Below, one piece after another: positions 1 to 8,825 of a stretch of 64,000 bases of DNA; the stretch's first letter is position 1; the number at the start of each line of letters is the position of its first letter. Where the stretch lies: NCBI RefSeq assembly GCF_000959525.1, contig NZ_CP009831.1, forward strand, positions 1,736,001 to 1,800,000. Direction: 5' to 3'. This DNA comes from Burkholderia multivorans ATCC BAA-247 (GTDB lineage Bacteria; Pseudomonadota; Gammaproteobacteria; Burkholderiales; Burkholderiaceae). The notes under the pieces were generated by a model, which searched no databases, had not been told where the DNA came from, and saw only the letters and a program-made list of their open reading frames with translations. The position numbers were made by a program, and so were the translations under genes.

Positions 1-961
1 CGCTACGCACGAGCACGGCATTGAGCAGCCGGTGCGTGTCGTCGACGAGCGGCTTCAGGCAAAGATGCGGAGTCGTATGCCGATAAGGCGGATGCGTATC
101 GAGCGGCCGGCGCGTGTCGGTGCGTAGATGGGTCGACAGCTCGCCCGCCATCGCGATCAGCAGCGTGTAGACCTCCGCCGGCGACGTGGTCGGCACGCGC
201 AGCATGTGCTGCAGCAAGGGCTCGTACCGGTTGAGAATCTGCAACAGCAGGTAATCCGTAACCGTCGCCGCGCTCGCGGTCGTGTCGTCCGTGCCGGCCA
301 GCCGCTGCGACAGCGCATTTGCGCGCAGATGAGCGAGATCGTGGATCTTCGTGACCCAGCTCGTCAGCAAATCGCTCGCGCCATAGCCCGATACGGGCGG
401 CACGATCGTGTCGTCCAGTTCGATGCTGCCGTCCGCGCGAATGGTCTTTACACTCGTCAGTGCAAGACCGATCCATGCGTTGCCGAGTTCCTTCTCCGGC
501 ACCAGACGCAGCCGCAGGTTCGACAGCTGGACGGACTCAGGCGCCAGCCCGACCGAATTCGAGTCGCGCAGCTCGGCATCGAACACTTGATAGCGCGCCA
601 TCGAATCGGGCGTATCCTCGAACGTCGTTTCCTCGCAGTTCGGCAAACGTACCGGCACGGCCAGATAGATCACCTGGTCGAGGTGTTCCGGACGAACGGT
701 CAACGGCGGCGGCAGCGGCGTATTGCCCGGCGCATCGAACGGCGTGCCGTCGGCGAACACGCCGGCGGCCGACTTGACGATCACTTTCCCGAGCGCGAGC
801 GACTCCAGATCGAGCGCGTAATGCACGAAACCGAAGAAAAACGGCGACAGCGGCGCCGCACGCATGTGCGCGTATCTCTCGAAGTAGCGCTCCTGTTGCT
901 GGAAAAGCTGCGGTCTGAAAAACAACCCTTCCTGCCAGGCGACCTTGGCGTACCAGCTCAT
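1..961 (-). CDS. tssK: Type VI secretion baseplate protein TssK (partial, C-terminus beyond the window)
   Basis: TssK is the cytoplasmic trimeric adaptor that joins the T6SS baseplate to the TssJLM membrane complex. The 320 visible residues begin MSWYAKVAWQEGLFFRPQ, the hallmark TssK N-terminus, followed by QQQERYFE and a middle segment DLLTSWVTKIHDLAHLRA. Family members are about 445 residues, so roughly the last 125 lie left of the window. The ATG (959-961) is 31 bases after tssJ, making this the last visible gene of the operon clpV-tssB-tssC-hcp-tssJ-tssK. The partner genes tssL and tssM are not seen and probably continue to the left. Confidence 0.93.
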   Translation of the reverse strand, partial: MSWYAKVAWQEGLFFRPQLFQQQERYFERYAHMRAAPLSPFFFGFVHYALDLESLALGKVIVKSAAGVFADGTPFDAPGNTPLPPPLTVRPEHLDQVIYLAVPVRLPNCEETTFEDTPDSMARYQVFDAELRDSNSVGLAPESVQLSNLRLRLVPEKELGNAWIGLALTSVKTIRADGSIELDDTIVPPVSGYGASDLLTSWVTKIHDLAHLRANALSQRLAGTDDTTASAATVTDYLLLQILNRYEPLLQHMLRVPTTSPAEVYTLLIAMAGELSTHLRTDTRRPLDTHPPYRHTTPHLCLKPLVDDTHRLLNAVLVRS

Positions 962-992
962 ACGTCTCGTCCGTTTCGTTGCACGACGTGTT

Positions 993-1496
993 TCATTTCT
1001 TCGTTTCCTCGATCGCGACGGCCTTGGCCGAGAGATCGACAGTCAGTTTCAGCTTCGGTGTAACAAGCCGGTACCACGCCTTGTCGGGCGCGGCAGGCAT
1101 CGTGTAGACCGACCGCCATACCGCATTCGGCAGATCGCGATAGGCCGCGATCACGCCGATGGCAGTCGTTTCCGGATCGGGCCGCCGGACAACCTTCCGA
1201 TGCTCGCCGGGGCGCAACTGGAACTGGTCGCGCTTGACGACGTCGGCCGCCAGCACCGTCTTCTCCTGTGTTTCCAGCGAAAAGAAATCCGCCGCTTCGA
1301 ATGCGTTGCCGTTCTTCAGCTCATAGAGACGCACCAGAATCGGCGCCGCGTGCCCGCGATCGTCCGGATTCACGTCGGATGCCGCGTTGATGGCCAGTTC
1401 GAGCCGAATGGGCGCCTTCGGCTTCGGTTCACCGCTCGCGCAGGCGGAGAGCAGCACGGCGACGGCGAGCGAAGCGGCGGTCAGAATCGAACGCAT
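993..1496 (-). CDS. tssJ: Type VI secretion outer-membrane lipoprotein TssJ
   Basis: TssJ is the outer-membrane lipoprotein of the T6SS membrane complex and binds the periplasmic part of TssM. From the chosen start the protein is 167 residues and opens with a type II signal peptide ending in a lipobox, LLSAC, with the lipidated Cys at residue 19. Family traits follow: ILVRLYELKNGNAFEAADFF, and LRPGEHRKV before a beta-rich C-terminus. A longer frame adds nine residues, but a GAGGTG ribosome site at 1505-1510 is spaced correctly for the ATG at 1494-1496 and that start gives a normal signal peptide. It lies 78 bases after hcp. Confidence 0.93.
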   Translation of the reverse strand: MRSILTAASLAVAVLLSACASGEPKPKAPIRLELAINAASDVNPDDRGHAAPILVRLYELKNGNAFEAADFFSLETQEKTVLAADVVKRDQFQLRPGEHRKVVRRPDPETTAIGVIAAYRDLPNAVWRSVYTMPAAPDKAWYRLVTPKLKLTVDLSAKAVAIEETKK

Positions 1497-1574
1497 ACGG
1501 AATTCACCTCGATGAACTGCCAATGCGCCGCACGCGGAGAACGCGAATGCGCTGCCGCGCGCGACGCATCGCGC

Positions 1575-2060
1575 TTACGCTTCCTTGTTGCCCTTGATGT
1601 CGAAGCTCGCCGTGACGGCGCCGCCGCTGCCGCCCTGTGCGTTCTGCACGACATACTCCTGCTTCACCTTCGAGAACGACAGCGACACCGTCTCGCGGCT
1701 CTTTTCCTCGCCGGCCTTGCTGCCCGACGGCTTTACGCGCGTAACGATCACGTCGCTCATCGTGAGCTTCAGGTATTCGAGCGGGTTGCCGCCGGCCTTG
1801 CGCATCACCAGCACGGCCTGGTCGATGTGCTTGCCCGTCAGCGCGTACTTCATCAGGTTCGGGCTCGCGCGGTCGATGTTGTGTTCGAACGTGAGATCCT
1901 TGACGGTCGCCTTCCCGGCGCCGCCGCCGCTACCCGAATGCATCGACGATTCCTGCAGGATTTCCCAATCCCAGTTCAGGATCTCGATCTCGTCCTTGTG
2001 CTTGTCGTCGAGCGATTCGCCGTTGATGCCGTCGATCTTCAGAAAAATGTCCTGTGCCAT
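1575..2060 (-). CDS. hcp: Hcp (TssD), type VI secretion inner-tube protein
   Basis: Hcp forms the hexameric rings that stack into the T6SS inner tube, propelled out of the cell by sheath contraction. The 161-residue protein starts MAQDIFLKIDGINGESLDD, the classic Hcp N-terminus, followed by IEILNWDWEI; the rest is beta-rich, as expected of the Hcp barrel, with no signal peptide. The length is normal for the family. A 90-base gap separates it from tssC upstream, the widest in this operon, so an extra promoter here is possible but not shown. It could also act as a carrier for small effectors, which the sequence alone cannot show. Confidence 0.96.
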   Translation of the reverse strand: MAQDIFLKIDGINGESLDDKHKDEIEILNWDWEILQESSMHSGSGGGAGKATVKDLTFEHNIDRASPNLMKYALTGKHIDQAVLVMRKAGGNPLEYLKLTMSDVIVTRVKPSGSKAGEEKSRETVSLSFSKVKQEYVVQNAQGGSGGAVTASFDIKGNKEA

Positions 2061-2150
2061 GCGTAGTACTCCTTTTAGTGAACGTTGGAATCGGGCCGAT
2101 CGTCGTCTGCCGAAGGCGTCCGATGCGGCCCTGCGGGATCTGCCGGGTGC

Positions 2151-3644
2151 TTAAGCGGCTTCCTTGATCGACGGCAGCTTCGTCACGAGCCGCAGCGAAA
2201 CGGTCAGCCCTTCGAGCTGGAAGTGCGGACGCAGGAAGAACTTCGCCTGGTAGTAGCCGGGGTTGCCTTCGACGTCCTCCACCAGCACCTCGGCCGCCGC
2301 GAGCGGCCGGCGTGCCTTCGTGTCCTGCGACGAGTTCGCGGGGTCGGCGTCGACGTAGTTCATGATCCATTCGTTGAGCCAGCGCTGCATGTCTTCGCGC
2401 TCCTTGAACGCGCCGATCTTGTCGCGCACGATGCACTTCAGGTAATGCGCGAAGCGCGAGCAGGCGAACAGGTACGGCAGGCGCGCCGACAGATTCGCAT
2501 TCGCGGTTGCGTCGGGATCGTGATACTCGACCGGCTTCTGCAGCGACTGGGCGCCGATGAAGGTCGCGTGATCGGTGTTCTTGCGATGCACGAGCGGGAT
2601 GAAACCGTTCTTCGACAGCTCGGCCTCGCGACGATCCGAAATCGCGATCTCGGTCGGGCACTTCATGTCGACGCCGCCGTCGTCGGTCGGAAACGTATGG
2701 CACGGCAGGTTGTCGACCGTGCCGCCTGATTCGACGCCGCGGATCAGCGAGCACCAGCCGTACTGCTTGAACGAGCGGTTGATGTTGACGCCCATTGCAT
2801 ATGCCGCGTTCGCCCAGCCGTAGCGGCTGTGGTCGGAGCCGTTCGTGTCTTCCTCGAAGTCGAATTGGTCGACCGGATTGGTCTTCGCGCCGTACGGCAG
2901 CCGCGCCAGGAAGCGCGGCATCGCGAGGCCGACGTAGCGCGCGTCCTCGGTGTTGCGCAGCGAATTCCACGCGGTGTATTCGAGGTTCTGCGTGAAGATC
3001 TTCGTCAGGTCGCGCGGGTTCGCCAGTTCCTGCCACGACTCCATCTGCAGCACCGAAGGCGCCGCACCGGTCACGAACGGCGTGTGTGCGGCCGCCGCCA
3101 CCTTCGCGATCGAACCGAGCAGATCGACGTCCGGCGGCGTGTGGTCGAAGTAATAGTCGGCCACGATGCACCCGTACGGCTCGCCGCCGAGCTGGCCGTA
3201 TTCCTGTTCGTAGATCTGCTTGAAAAGCGGGCTCTGATCCCACGCCAGCCCCTTGTAGCGCCGCATCGTGCGATGCAGTTCGGCCTTCGACACATCCATC
3301 ACGCGGATCTTCAGGTGCTCGTCCGTCTCGGTGTTCGACACGAGATGGTTCAGGCCGCGCCACGCGGATTCGAGCGCCTGATAGTCGTCGTGATGCAGGA
3401 TCAGGTTGATTTGCTCGGAAAGCTTGCGATCGATCTGCGCGATGATGGCCGCGATGCTCTTGTAGGCGTCGTCGCTGATCGTGATCGACTGCGTGAGCGC
3501 CTGCTCCGCGAGTGTCTGCACCGCATGTTCCACCGCCGCGCGGGCCTGATCCGTCTTCGGCCGGAATTCCCGCTCGAGCAACTGCGTGAAATCGGATTGG
3601 GTCGCGGCCTGCGCCTCGACGGCGTGCACTTGCTGTTTTGCCAT
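2151..3644 (-). CDS. tssC: Type VI secretion contractile sheath large subunit TssC (VipB)
   Basis: TssC and TssB assemble into the cytoplasmic contractile sheath that drives Hcp out of the cell. The 497-residue product has the usual length and family segments: ALESAWRGLNHLV near residue 90, then EYGQLGGEPYGCIVADYYF with FDH (about 150-170), and MPRFLARLPYG in the middle. The C-terminus has the FFLRPHFQLEGLTVSLRLV strand that forms the sheath handshake. A GAGGACG ribosome site lies just before the ATG. It is 27 bases downstream of tssB, consistent with co-expression of the two subunits. Confidence 0.97.
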   Translation of the reverse strand: MAKQQVHAVEAQAATQSDFTQLLEREFRPKTDQARAAVEHAVQTLAEQALTQSITISDDAYKSIAAIIAQIDRKLSEQINLILHHDDYQALESAWRGLNHLVSNTETDEHLKIRVMDVSKAELHRTMRRYKGLAWDQSPLFKQIYEQEYGQLGGEPYGCIVADYYFDHTPPDVDLLGSIAKVAAAAHTPFVTGAAPSVLQMESWQELANPRDLTKIFTQNLEYTAWNSLRNTEDARYVGLAMPRFLARLPYGAKTNPVDQFDFEEDTNGSDHSRYGWANAAYAMGVNINRSFKQYGWCSLIRGVESGGTVDNLPCHTFPTDDGGVDMKCPTEIAISDRREAELSKNGFIPLVHRKNTDHATFIGAQSLQKPVEYHDPDATANANLSARLPYLFACSRFAHYLKCIVRDKIGAFKEREDMQRWLNEWIMNYVDADPANSSQDTKARRPLAAAEVLVEDVEGNPGYYQAKFFLRPHFQLEGLTVSLRLVTKLPSIKEAA

Positions 3645-3671
3645 TTTGGTCGTCCTCGATCGGTTTGTCGG

Positions 3672-4211
3672 TCAGCTCGCGTCGGCAGGATCGGCCGCGC
3701 CCGCTTCGTGCCGCTCCGGCCGCGGCGCCGCAGCCAGCGACTTCAGCAGCGCCGGGTCCTGCAGCAGCTGGGTGACGAGCGCCTCCGCGCCCGACTTGCC
3801 GTCCATGTACGTCTGCAGGTTCGCCAGCTGCGTACGCGCCTGGAGCAGGCGGCGCAGCGGCTCGACCTTGTCGGCGATCGCGGCCGGCGAGAAGTCCTCC
3901 ATGCTTTCGAACGTCATGTCGACCATCATCTGGCCTTCGCCCGTCAGCGTATTTGGCACGGCAAACGCGACGCGCGGCCGGATCGCCTTCATCCGCTCGT
4001 CGAAGTTGTCGATGTCGATTTCCAGAAACCGACGCTCGGACACCGCCGGCAGCGGCTCGACCGGATGCTTGCCGGAGAGGTCGGCCAGTACGCCCATCAC
4101 GAACGGAAGCTCGACTTTCTTCTCCGAGCCATACACTTCGACGTCGTATTCGATCTGCACACGCGGCGCACGATTGCGCGCGATGAACTTCTGCGAACTG
4201 CTAGCGGACAT
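3672..4211 (-). CDS. tssB: Type VI secretion contractile sheath small subunit TssB (VipA)
   Basis: TssB pairs with TssC to build the T6SS sheath and carries the region read by the ClpV unfoldase. The 179-residue protein has the conserved segments RNRAPRVQIEYDVEVYGSEK and LPFVMGVLADLSGKHP near its N-terminus, then RRFLEIDIDNFDERMKAIRP. The last 25 residues are an Ala/Pro-rich, charged tail that varies between species. A GGAGAC ribosome site precedes the ATG. It sits 36 bases after clpV and 27 before tssC in one operon. Confidence 0.96.
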   Translation of the reverse strand: MSASSSQKFIARNRAPRVQIEYDVEVYGSEKKVELPFVMGVLADLSGKHPVEPLPAVSERRFLEIDIDNFDERMKAIRPRVAFAVPNTLTGEGQMMVDMTFESMEDFSPAAIADKVEPLRRLLQARTQLANLQTYMDGKSGAEALVTQLLQDPALLKSLAAAPRPERHEAGAADPADAS

Positions 4212-4247
4212 GAACGGTCTCCTGACAGGGGTTGGCGGATATCGAGC

Positions 4248-6929
4248 TCAACGACGCGGCTCGAGTAGATGAGAAGGGGTGGCCTCGAACGTCAGCGCCT
4301 GTGCGGGCAACGCGGAGGAGTCGGTGACGCCGATCGCGATGCGCGCGAGCGGCACGCGCGATGCGAACGCATCGAGCCAGAGCGCGGAAAGGCGCGGCAG
4401 CACGTGCTGTTCGATGAAGCCGATCAGCACGCGCGCGCCTGTCTCCTGAACGAGACAACGGCCGACGATGTAGTGCACGACTGCGTCGTCGCAGACAAGC
4501 GCGATGTCATGGGTGTCTGCCATGCGTTTCGCGACGCGGTCCAGATGCAGGCGGACGATGTTGGCAAGCGCGTCGGTGGCGAGCGGCCGGTACGGCACGA
4601 CGGTCACACGCCCCATGAACGCCGCCGGGAATACCTTCAGCAATTCCGGCGCAAGCGCGTCGCGCAGGCCGTCGAGATCCGGTGACAGCGCCGGATCTGC
4701 ACACAGGCTCGCGCTAAGCTCGGCGCCGGCGTTGCTCGTCAGCAGGATGGTGGTATGGCGGAAGTCGATATGGCGGCCGTCGCCGTCTTCCATGTAGCCC
4801 TTGTCGAACACCTGGAAGAACATTTCGTGCACGTCGCGATGCGCCTTTTCGATCTCGTCGAGCAACACGACCGCGTAGGGCCGCCGGCGCACCGCTTCGG
4901 TCAGCACGCCGCCCTCGCCGTAGCCGACATAACCGGGCGGCGCGCCTTTCAGGCCCGACACGGTGTGGGCTTCCTGATACTCGCTCATGTTGATCGTGAT
5001 CAGGTTCTGCTCGCCGCCGTATAGCGCCTCGGCCAGCGCCAGCGCCGTCTCGGTCTTGCCGACGCCGGACGGCCCCGCCAGCAGAAACACGCCCAGCGGC
5101 TTGTTCGGATCGGTCAGGCCCGACCGCGCGGTCTGCACGCGCTCGCCAATCAGGTTCAGCGCATCGCTCTGCCCGATCACGCGTGCCGCGAGCGTTTCCG
5201 GAAGGCGGCGCACGGCGACGATCTCGTCGGTGACCATGCGGCCGACCGGGATGCCGGTCCAGTCCGAGACGATCTCGGCGACGATGGCGGCGTCCACTTC
5301 GGGAAAGACGAGCGGCGCATCGCCCTGCAGCGCGGCCAGCGTCCGTTCGAGTTCACGCAAGCTGTCGAGCGATACCGGCGAACCCGCCTCGCCCGCGATC
5401 GCGGCTTCGCGCGCGGAAAGCAACGCCTGAGCGGCCTGCGCCTGTGCGCGCCAGCGATCCGCGAGTGCCGCTTCTTCCGTCGCCAGTGCGTCGATGCGCG
5501 TGCGCACGCGATGCAGCGCCTTGTCCGCATCGAGACCGATACGGGCCTCCTGTACCAGCAGCGTTTCTTCGGTGCGCGCGGCAGCCAGGCGCTGCCGCAC
5601 GTCGTCCAGCTCGCGCGGCGTCGCGTGCTGCGACAGCGCGACGCGCGCGCACGCGGTGTCGAGCAGGCTGATCGCCTTGTCCGGCAATTGACGGGACGGA
5701 ATGTAACGATGCGACAGCGTTACGGCAGCGCGGATCGCTTCGTCCCGTACGACGACGCCGTGATGCGACGAAAACGTCGATGCGAGGCCGCGCACCATGT
5801 CGGCCGCCGCCGCTTCGGACGGCTCTGCGACCTGCAACACCTGAAAGCGCCGCGTCAGCGCGGGATCCTTCTCGATATGCCGCTTGTATTCGGCCCAGGT
5901 CGTCGCGCCGATGGTGCGGATCGTGCCGCGCGCGAGCGCCGGTTTCAGGAGATTCGCGGCGTCGCCGGTGCCGGCTTGCCCGCCCGCGCCGATCAGCGTA
6001 TGGATTTCGTCGACGAACAGGATGATGGGGGCGGCCGAGCGTGCTGCGGCCTCGAGGACGTCCTTCAGGCGGGCCTCGAACTCCCCCTTCATGCTGGCGC
6101 CCGCCAGCAGCGCGCCGACATCGAGGCTCAGCAATTTGACGTCGGCCAGATTCGGCGGCACGTTGCCCGCGGCGATCGCATGCGCCAACCCCTCCACCAC
6201 CGCGGTCTTGCCGACACCGGCCTCACCGGTGATCAGCGGATTGTTCTGCCGCCGACGCAGCAGCACGTCGATCACGGTGCGGATTTCCAGTTCGCGGCCG
6301 ATAACGGGATCGATTTCGCCGGCGCGTGCTCGCGCGGTGAGATCGAGGCAATACCGCTCGAGCGCGTTGCCCTTCGGCGCGTCCGACACGGCACCGGAGG
6401 CCTCGCCCGGCAGCGCCGGCGCCAGCTTGCTGCGATCGTACGGCTCGTCCGACGCCTCCGGCGACCCGTCGATCCACGCGGGAAGCACGTCGCCAAGATT
6501 GGCCACGGGGATCTTGCCGAACTCGGCGGAAATGGCGAGGAGCACGCGCCGCAGTTCGGGTGTCGAGACCAGCGCTGCGATCAGCCATGCGCCGCGCACG
6601 CGACGATCGCCATGGCCCAGGGTCGCCAGCACCCAGCCGCGCTCGATGGCCGTTTCGATGTGCCAGGAAAAATCGCTGATCGAACTCGCGCCGGCCGGCA
6701 GCGCAGCCAGCGCCCGCGCCAGGTCGCACTCGAGCGCATCGCGATCGATATCCGCATGGCGCACGATCCGCTGCAGGTCGCCGTCCGGCTGCTGGAGCAG
6801 TTGGTGCAGCCAGTGGACGAGTTCGACGAACGGGTTCCCGCGCAGCTTGCAGAAACGCGTCGCCGATTCGATTCCCCGGTAGAGCTCGACCCCGAGCTTG
6901 CCGAACAAGGTCTGGCGTGAAACGTTCAT
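4248..6929 (-). CDS. tssH: Type VI secretion AAA+ ATPase TssH (ClpV)
   Basis: ClpV is the hexameric AAA+ unfoldase that takes apart contracted TssB/TssC sheath so that it can be reused. The 893-residue protein has an N-terminal Clp domain (about 1-160), a first AAA module with Walker A GEAGVGKT at 235-242 and Walker B-like ILFVDEIH near 303-310, a coiled middle domain (about 410-530), and a second AAA module with Walker A GPSGVGKT at 619-626. Both nucleotide sites look intact. It is the first gene of the minus-strand T6SS operon and faces the AT-rich gap from which the tagK-like/tssEFGA operon diverges. Confidence 0.96.
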   Translation of the reverse strand: MNVSRQTLFGKLGVELYRGIESATRFCKLRGNPFVELVHWLHQLLQQPDGDLQRIVRHADIDRDALECDLARALAALPAGASSISDFSWHIETAIERGWVLATLGHGDRRVRGAWLIAALVSTPELRRVLLAISAEFGKIPVANLGDVLPAWIDGSPEASDEPYDRSKLAPALPGEASGAVSDAPKGNALERYCLDLTARARAGEIDPVIGRELEIRTVIDVLLRRRQNNPLITGEAGVGKTAVVEGLAHAIAAGNVPPNLADVKLLSLDVGALLAGASMKGEFEARLKDVLEAAARSAAPIILFVDEIHTLIGAGGQAGTGDAANLLKPALARGTIRTIGATTWAEYKRHIEKDPALTRRFQVLQVAEPSEAAAADMVRGLASTFSSHHGVVVRDEAIRAAVTLSHRYIPSRQLPDKAISLLDTACARVALSQHATPRELDDVRQRLAAARTEETLLVQEARIGLDADKALHRVRTRIDALATEEAALADRWRAQAQAAQALLSAREAAIAGEAGSPVSLDSLRELERTLAALQGDAPLVFPEVDAAIVAEIVSDWTGIPVGRMVTDEIVAVRRLPETLAARVIGQSDALNLIGERVQTARSGLTDPNKPLGVFLLAGPSGVGKTETALALAEALYGGEQNLITINMSEYQEAHTVSGLKGAPPGYVGYGEGGVLTEAVRRRPYAVVLLDEIEKAHRDVHEMFFQVFDKGYMEDGDGRHIDFRHTTILLTSNAGAELSASLCADPALSPDLDGLRDALAPELLKVFPAAFMGRVTVVPYRPLATDALANIVRLHLDRVAKRMADTHDIALVCDDAVVHYIVGRCLVQETGARVLIGFIEQHVLPRLSALWLDAFASRVPLARIAIGVTDSSALPAQALTFEATPSHLLEPRR

Positions 6930-7409
6930 GGTGGTCCGGTTTTGTTCGTTAGCGTGTTGCGAACGAATCCGTCATGGCGATGAGGACTCCTCGATGGTCG
7001 CCACGCCGGACGCGATCTCGATCGCTCGAAACACGCTTCTCTCTCTCCGATTCAAAAAAACGGCCGACTCGAATCAGGAGCCAAATTATCAACACGAAAA
7101 AATAAATACGTCAATGCATTAATCGACTCGATTAAATTTAATGCAAATTCGTACAAATCCTATATTTCATCGCGTCGAGCGCATTTGCAAGCCATCTATC
7201 GGACTCGTACGAGCCACTCACCGCGTCAGGGCGAGCCATTCCCTCAAGTCGTTGTTATTTCGAGATAAACAACGAAGCAACACCATACTGGACATGAAAA
7301 AAGACACCAATCTTTTGATTCGAATCACATTTCCTTTTCGGCGTTGCATTATTTAACGATCGATTTTTAAGTCACCCCGCGATATTTTGTTGACCGGGTA
7401 TTTTTTGAG
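6930..7409. other. AT-rich divergent intergenic region of the T6SS locus
   Basis: These 480 bases between clpV (minus) and the TagK-like gene (plus) are far richer in A and T than anything nearby, with runs such as aaaaaataaata. Short open frames here have no recognisable family and no good ribosome sites. The region must carry the promoters of both T6SS transcripts. The high AT content makes silencing by an H-NS-type protein plausible (inference). Confidence 0.7.
7116..7144. promoter_or_regulatory. Nested palindrome, possible T6SS operator
   Basis: An inner perfect inverted repeat, TTAATCG-ACT-CGATTAA (7119-7135), sits inside an outer one, GCATTAA (7116-7122) with TTAATGC (7138-7144). It lies mid-way between the divergent T6SS operons, where a dimeric regulator could control both. 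The role is inferred from position and symmetry only. Confidence 0.4.
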
Positions 7410-8114
7410 ATGAAAGATTCATCGATACTCTCGTTTTATTTCCCGATCTTTCGCAAATCGAACCCGTTCATGCGCTTCCTTCGCCTGTCCCGGCATCGTC
7501 GATCGAACACCTTGCTCGTCGCACCCGCGCCGGAGAAAACACATCGGGAGTCCGTTGCCGAAGCATTGCGGCTGGACGGCACCCTCGATTGCGCGCGCGC
7601 CGACGACGACATACTCGGCCTGCTCGGCATCGGCACCCGGGAAGGCGCTACGCGCGCGCACGCCGCCGAGAACGCGGCCGACATCGAATCCGGTCACACC
7701 GATGCGCTGATCGACGCACTGCATGCGCAGTACTGGCGCGCCCTCGCCGACCCTGACGCACCGCCCGCTTCGACATGGATCCCATCGGGGGACGACACGC
7801 TCACGGCCGAGATCGCGCCGGATCACGCGCACGACCTCCCTGCCCGCGAAAGCCAGCGGCATTCGGACTCGATCGAAACGTTCCTGTCCGGCAATCTCAC
7901 GATCGAGGATGCCTTCGGTCATCTGGACAGACACGCGGAAGCGATGACCGATGACGGAGCCGTTCCGGAAATCCTGCGCCTGTTCGCGCCGCCCGAGTTT
8001 CATGCCGAGGCCGCGCACGGCGCCGCCGCCCTGCCGCCGCTGACCCGGCGCGAGCACCACGCGCTCTCCGTGGACAGTCCGCTCGCCGCCCCCTTGCGCA
8101 AGGACTCGGCATGA
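7410..8114 (+). CDS. TagK-like T6SS-associated protein
   Basis: A 234-residue protein encoded first in the plus-strand T6SS operon. The N-terminus is basic (FLRLSRHRR), the middle is acidic and low in complexity, and the last 90 residues carry what looks like the TagK domain: SIETFLSGNLTIEDAFGHLD, then PEILRLFAPPEF and a terminal PPLTRREHHALSVDSPL. TagK-type proteins are found in T6SS loci of Burkholderia and relatives; their role is unsettled. No signal peptide or membrane segment is clear. The ATG at 7410 has only a weak ribosome site; Met21 (7470) is the alternative. The family name is from memory of the C-terminal pattern. Confidence 0.6.
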   Translation: MKDSSILSFYFPIFRKSNPFMRFLRLSRHRRSNTLLVAPAPEKTHRESVAEALRLDGTLDCARADDDILGLLGIGTREGATRAHAAENAADIESGHTDALIDALHAQYWRALADPDAPPASTWIPSGDDTLTAEIAPDHAHDLPARESQRHSDSIETFLSGNLTIEDAFGHLDRHAEAMTDDGAVPEILRLFAPPEFHAEAAHGAAALPPLTRREHHALSVDSPLAAPLRKDSA

Positions 8115-8223
8115 CGATGCTCGTCTTCGTCGATACAGCCGCCACGCGGCGTGCACGTCACGTCCCGCCCGCCGATCAGATCGCGCACATAGACGCGCGT
8201 ATCCGCGCAACGCGAATCAAGCC

Positions 8224-8790
8224 ATGAACGAACGCCGAAAACGCCAGCCCGGTGCCGATGCCCCGATCGCTCGTACGCCGCGGCGCGCCAGCTCGCATCT
8301 GATGCCGACGCTGCTCGACCGTCTGCGCGACGACGCCCCGCATCGACAAACCGAAGCGCCCGAGGCATACACGGCGACGCGCAAGCAGATGCGCGACATC
8401 GTCCAGCGCGATCTCGCCTATCTGCTCAATACGACGAGTATCGAAGACCGGATCGATCGCGCCCGCTATCCGCAAGCCGCCGCATCGACGGTCAATTTCG
8501 GCGTGCCGCCGCTCGCGGGCACCTTTATCGCATCGCGCCGTTGGAGCGACGTCGAATCGATGATCCGCCGCGCGATCGGCGATTTCGAGCCGCGCCTGAT
8601 TCCGGAGTCGCTCGTGGTATCGCCACGCGCCGATACCGATGCCGATACCGCCGGCGAACATCGCAACGTGCTCGCCTTCGAAGTGCGCGGCCTGATCCAC
8701 ATGGATCCGTATCCGCTCGAATTCATGGTGCAAAGCTCGCTGGACCTCGAAACGAGCGAAATCCGGATCACCGGCATGCGCGCCGGCTGA
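8224..8790 (+). CDS. tssE: Type VI secretion baseplate protein TssE (gp25-like)
   Basis: TssE resembles phage T4 gp25 and nucleates sheath assembly at the T6SS baseplate wedge. The 188-residue protein shows the usual layout: a variable N-terminal tail, LMPTLLDRLRDDAP (27-40), then RDIVQRDLAYLLNT and the gp25 signature with VNFGVPPLAG, IRRAIGDFEPRL and a closing FEVRGLIHMDPYPLEFMVQS. It starts 109 bases after the TagK-like gene and ends 35 bases before tssF, in the same operon. Confidence 0.93.
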   Translation: MNERRKRQPGADAPIARTPRRASSHLMPTLLDRLRDDAPHRQTEAPEAYTATRKQMRDIVQRDLAYLLNTTSIEDRIDRARYPQAAASTVNFGVPPLAGTFIASRRWSDVESMIRRAIGDFEPRLIPESLVVSPRADTDADTAGEHRNVLAFEVRGLIHMDPYPLEFMVQSSLDLETSEIRITGMRAG

Positions 8791-8825
8791 GCACGGCACA
8801 CCCCGACCACAACGAGGCCTCTCCG

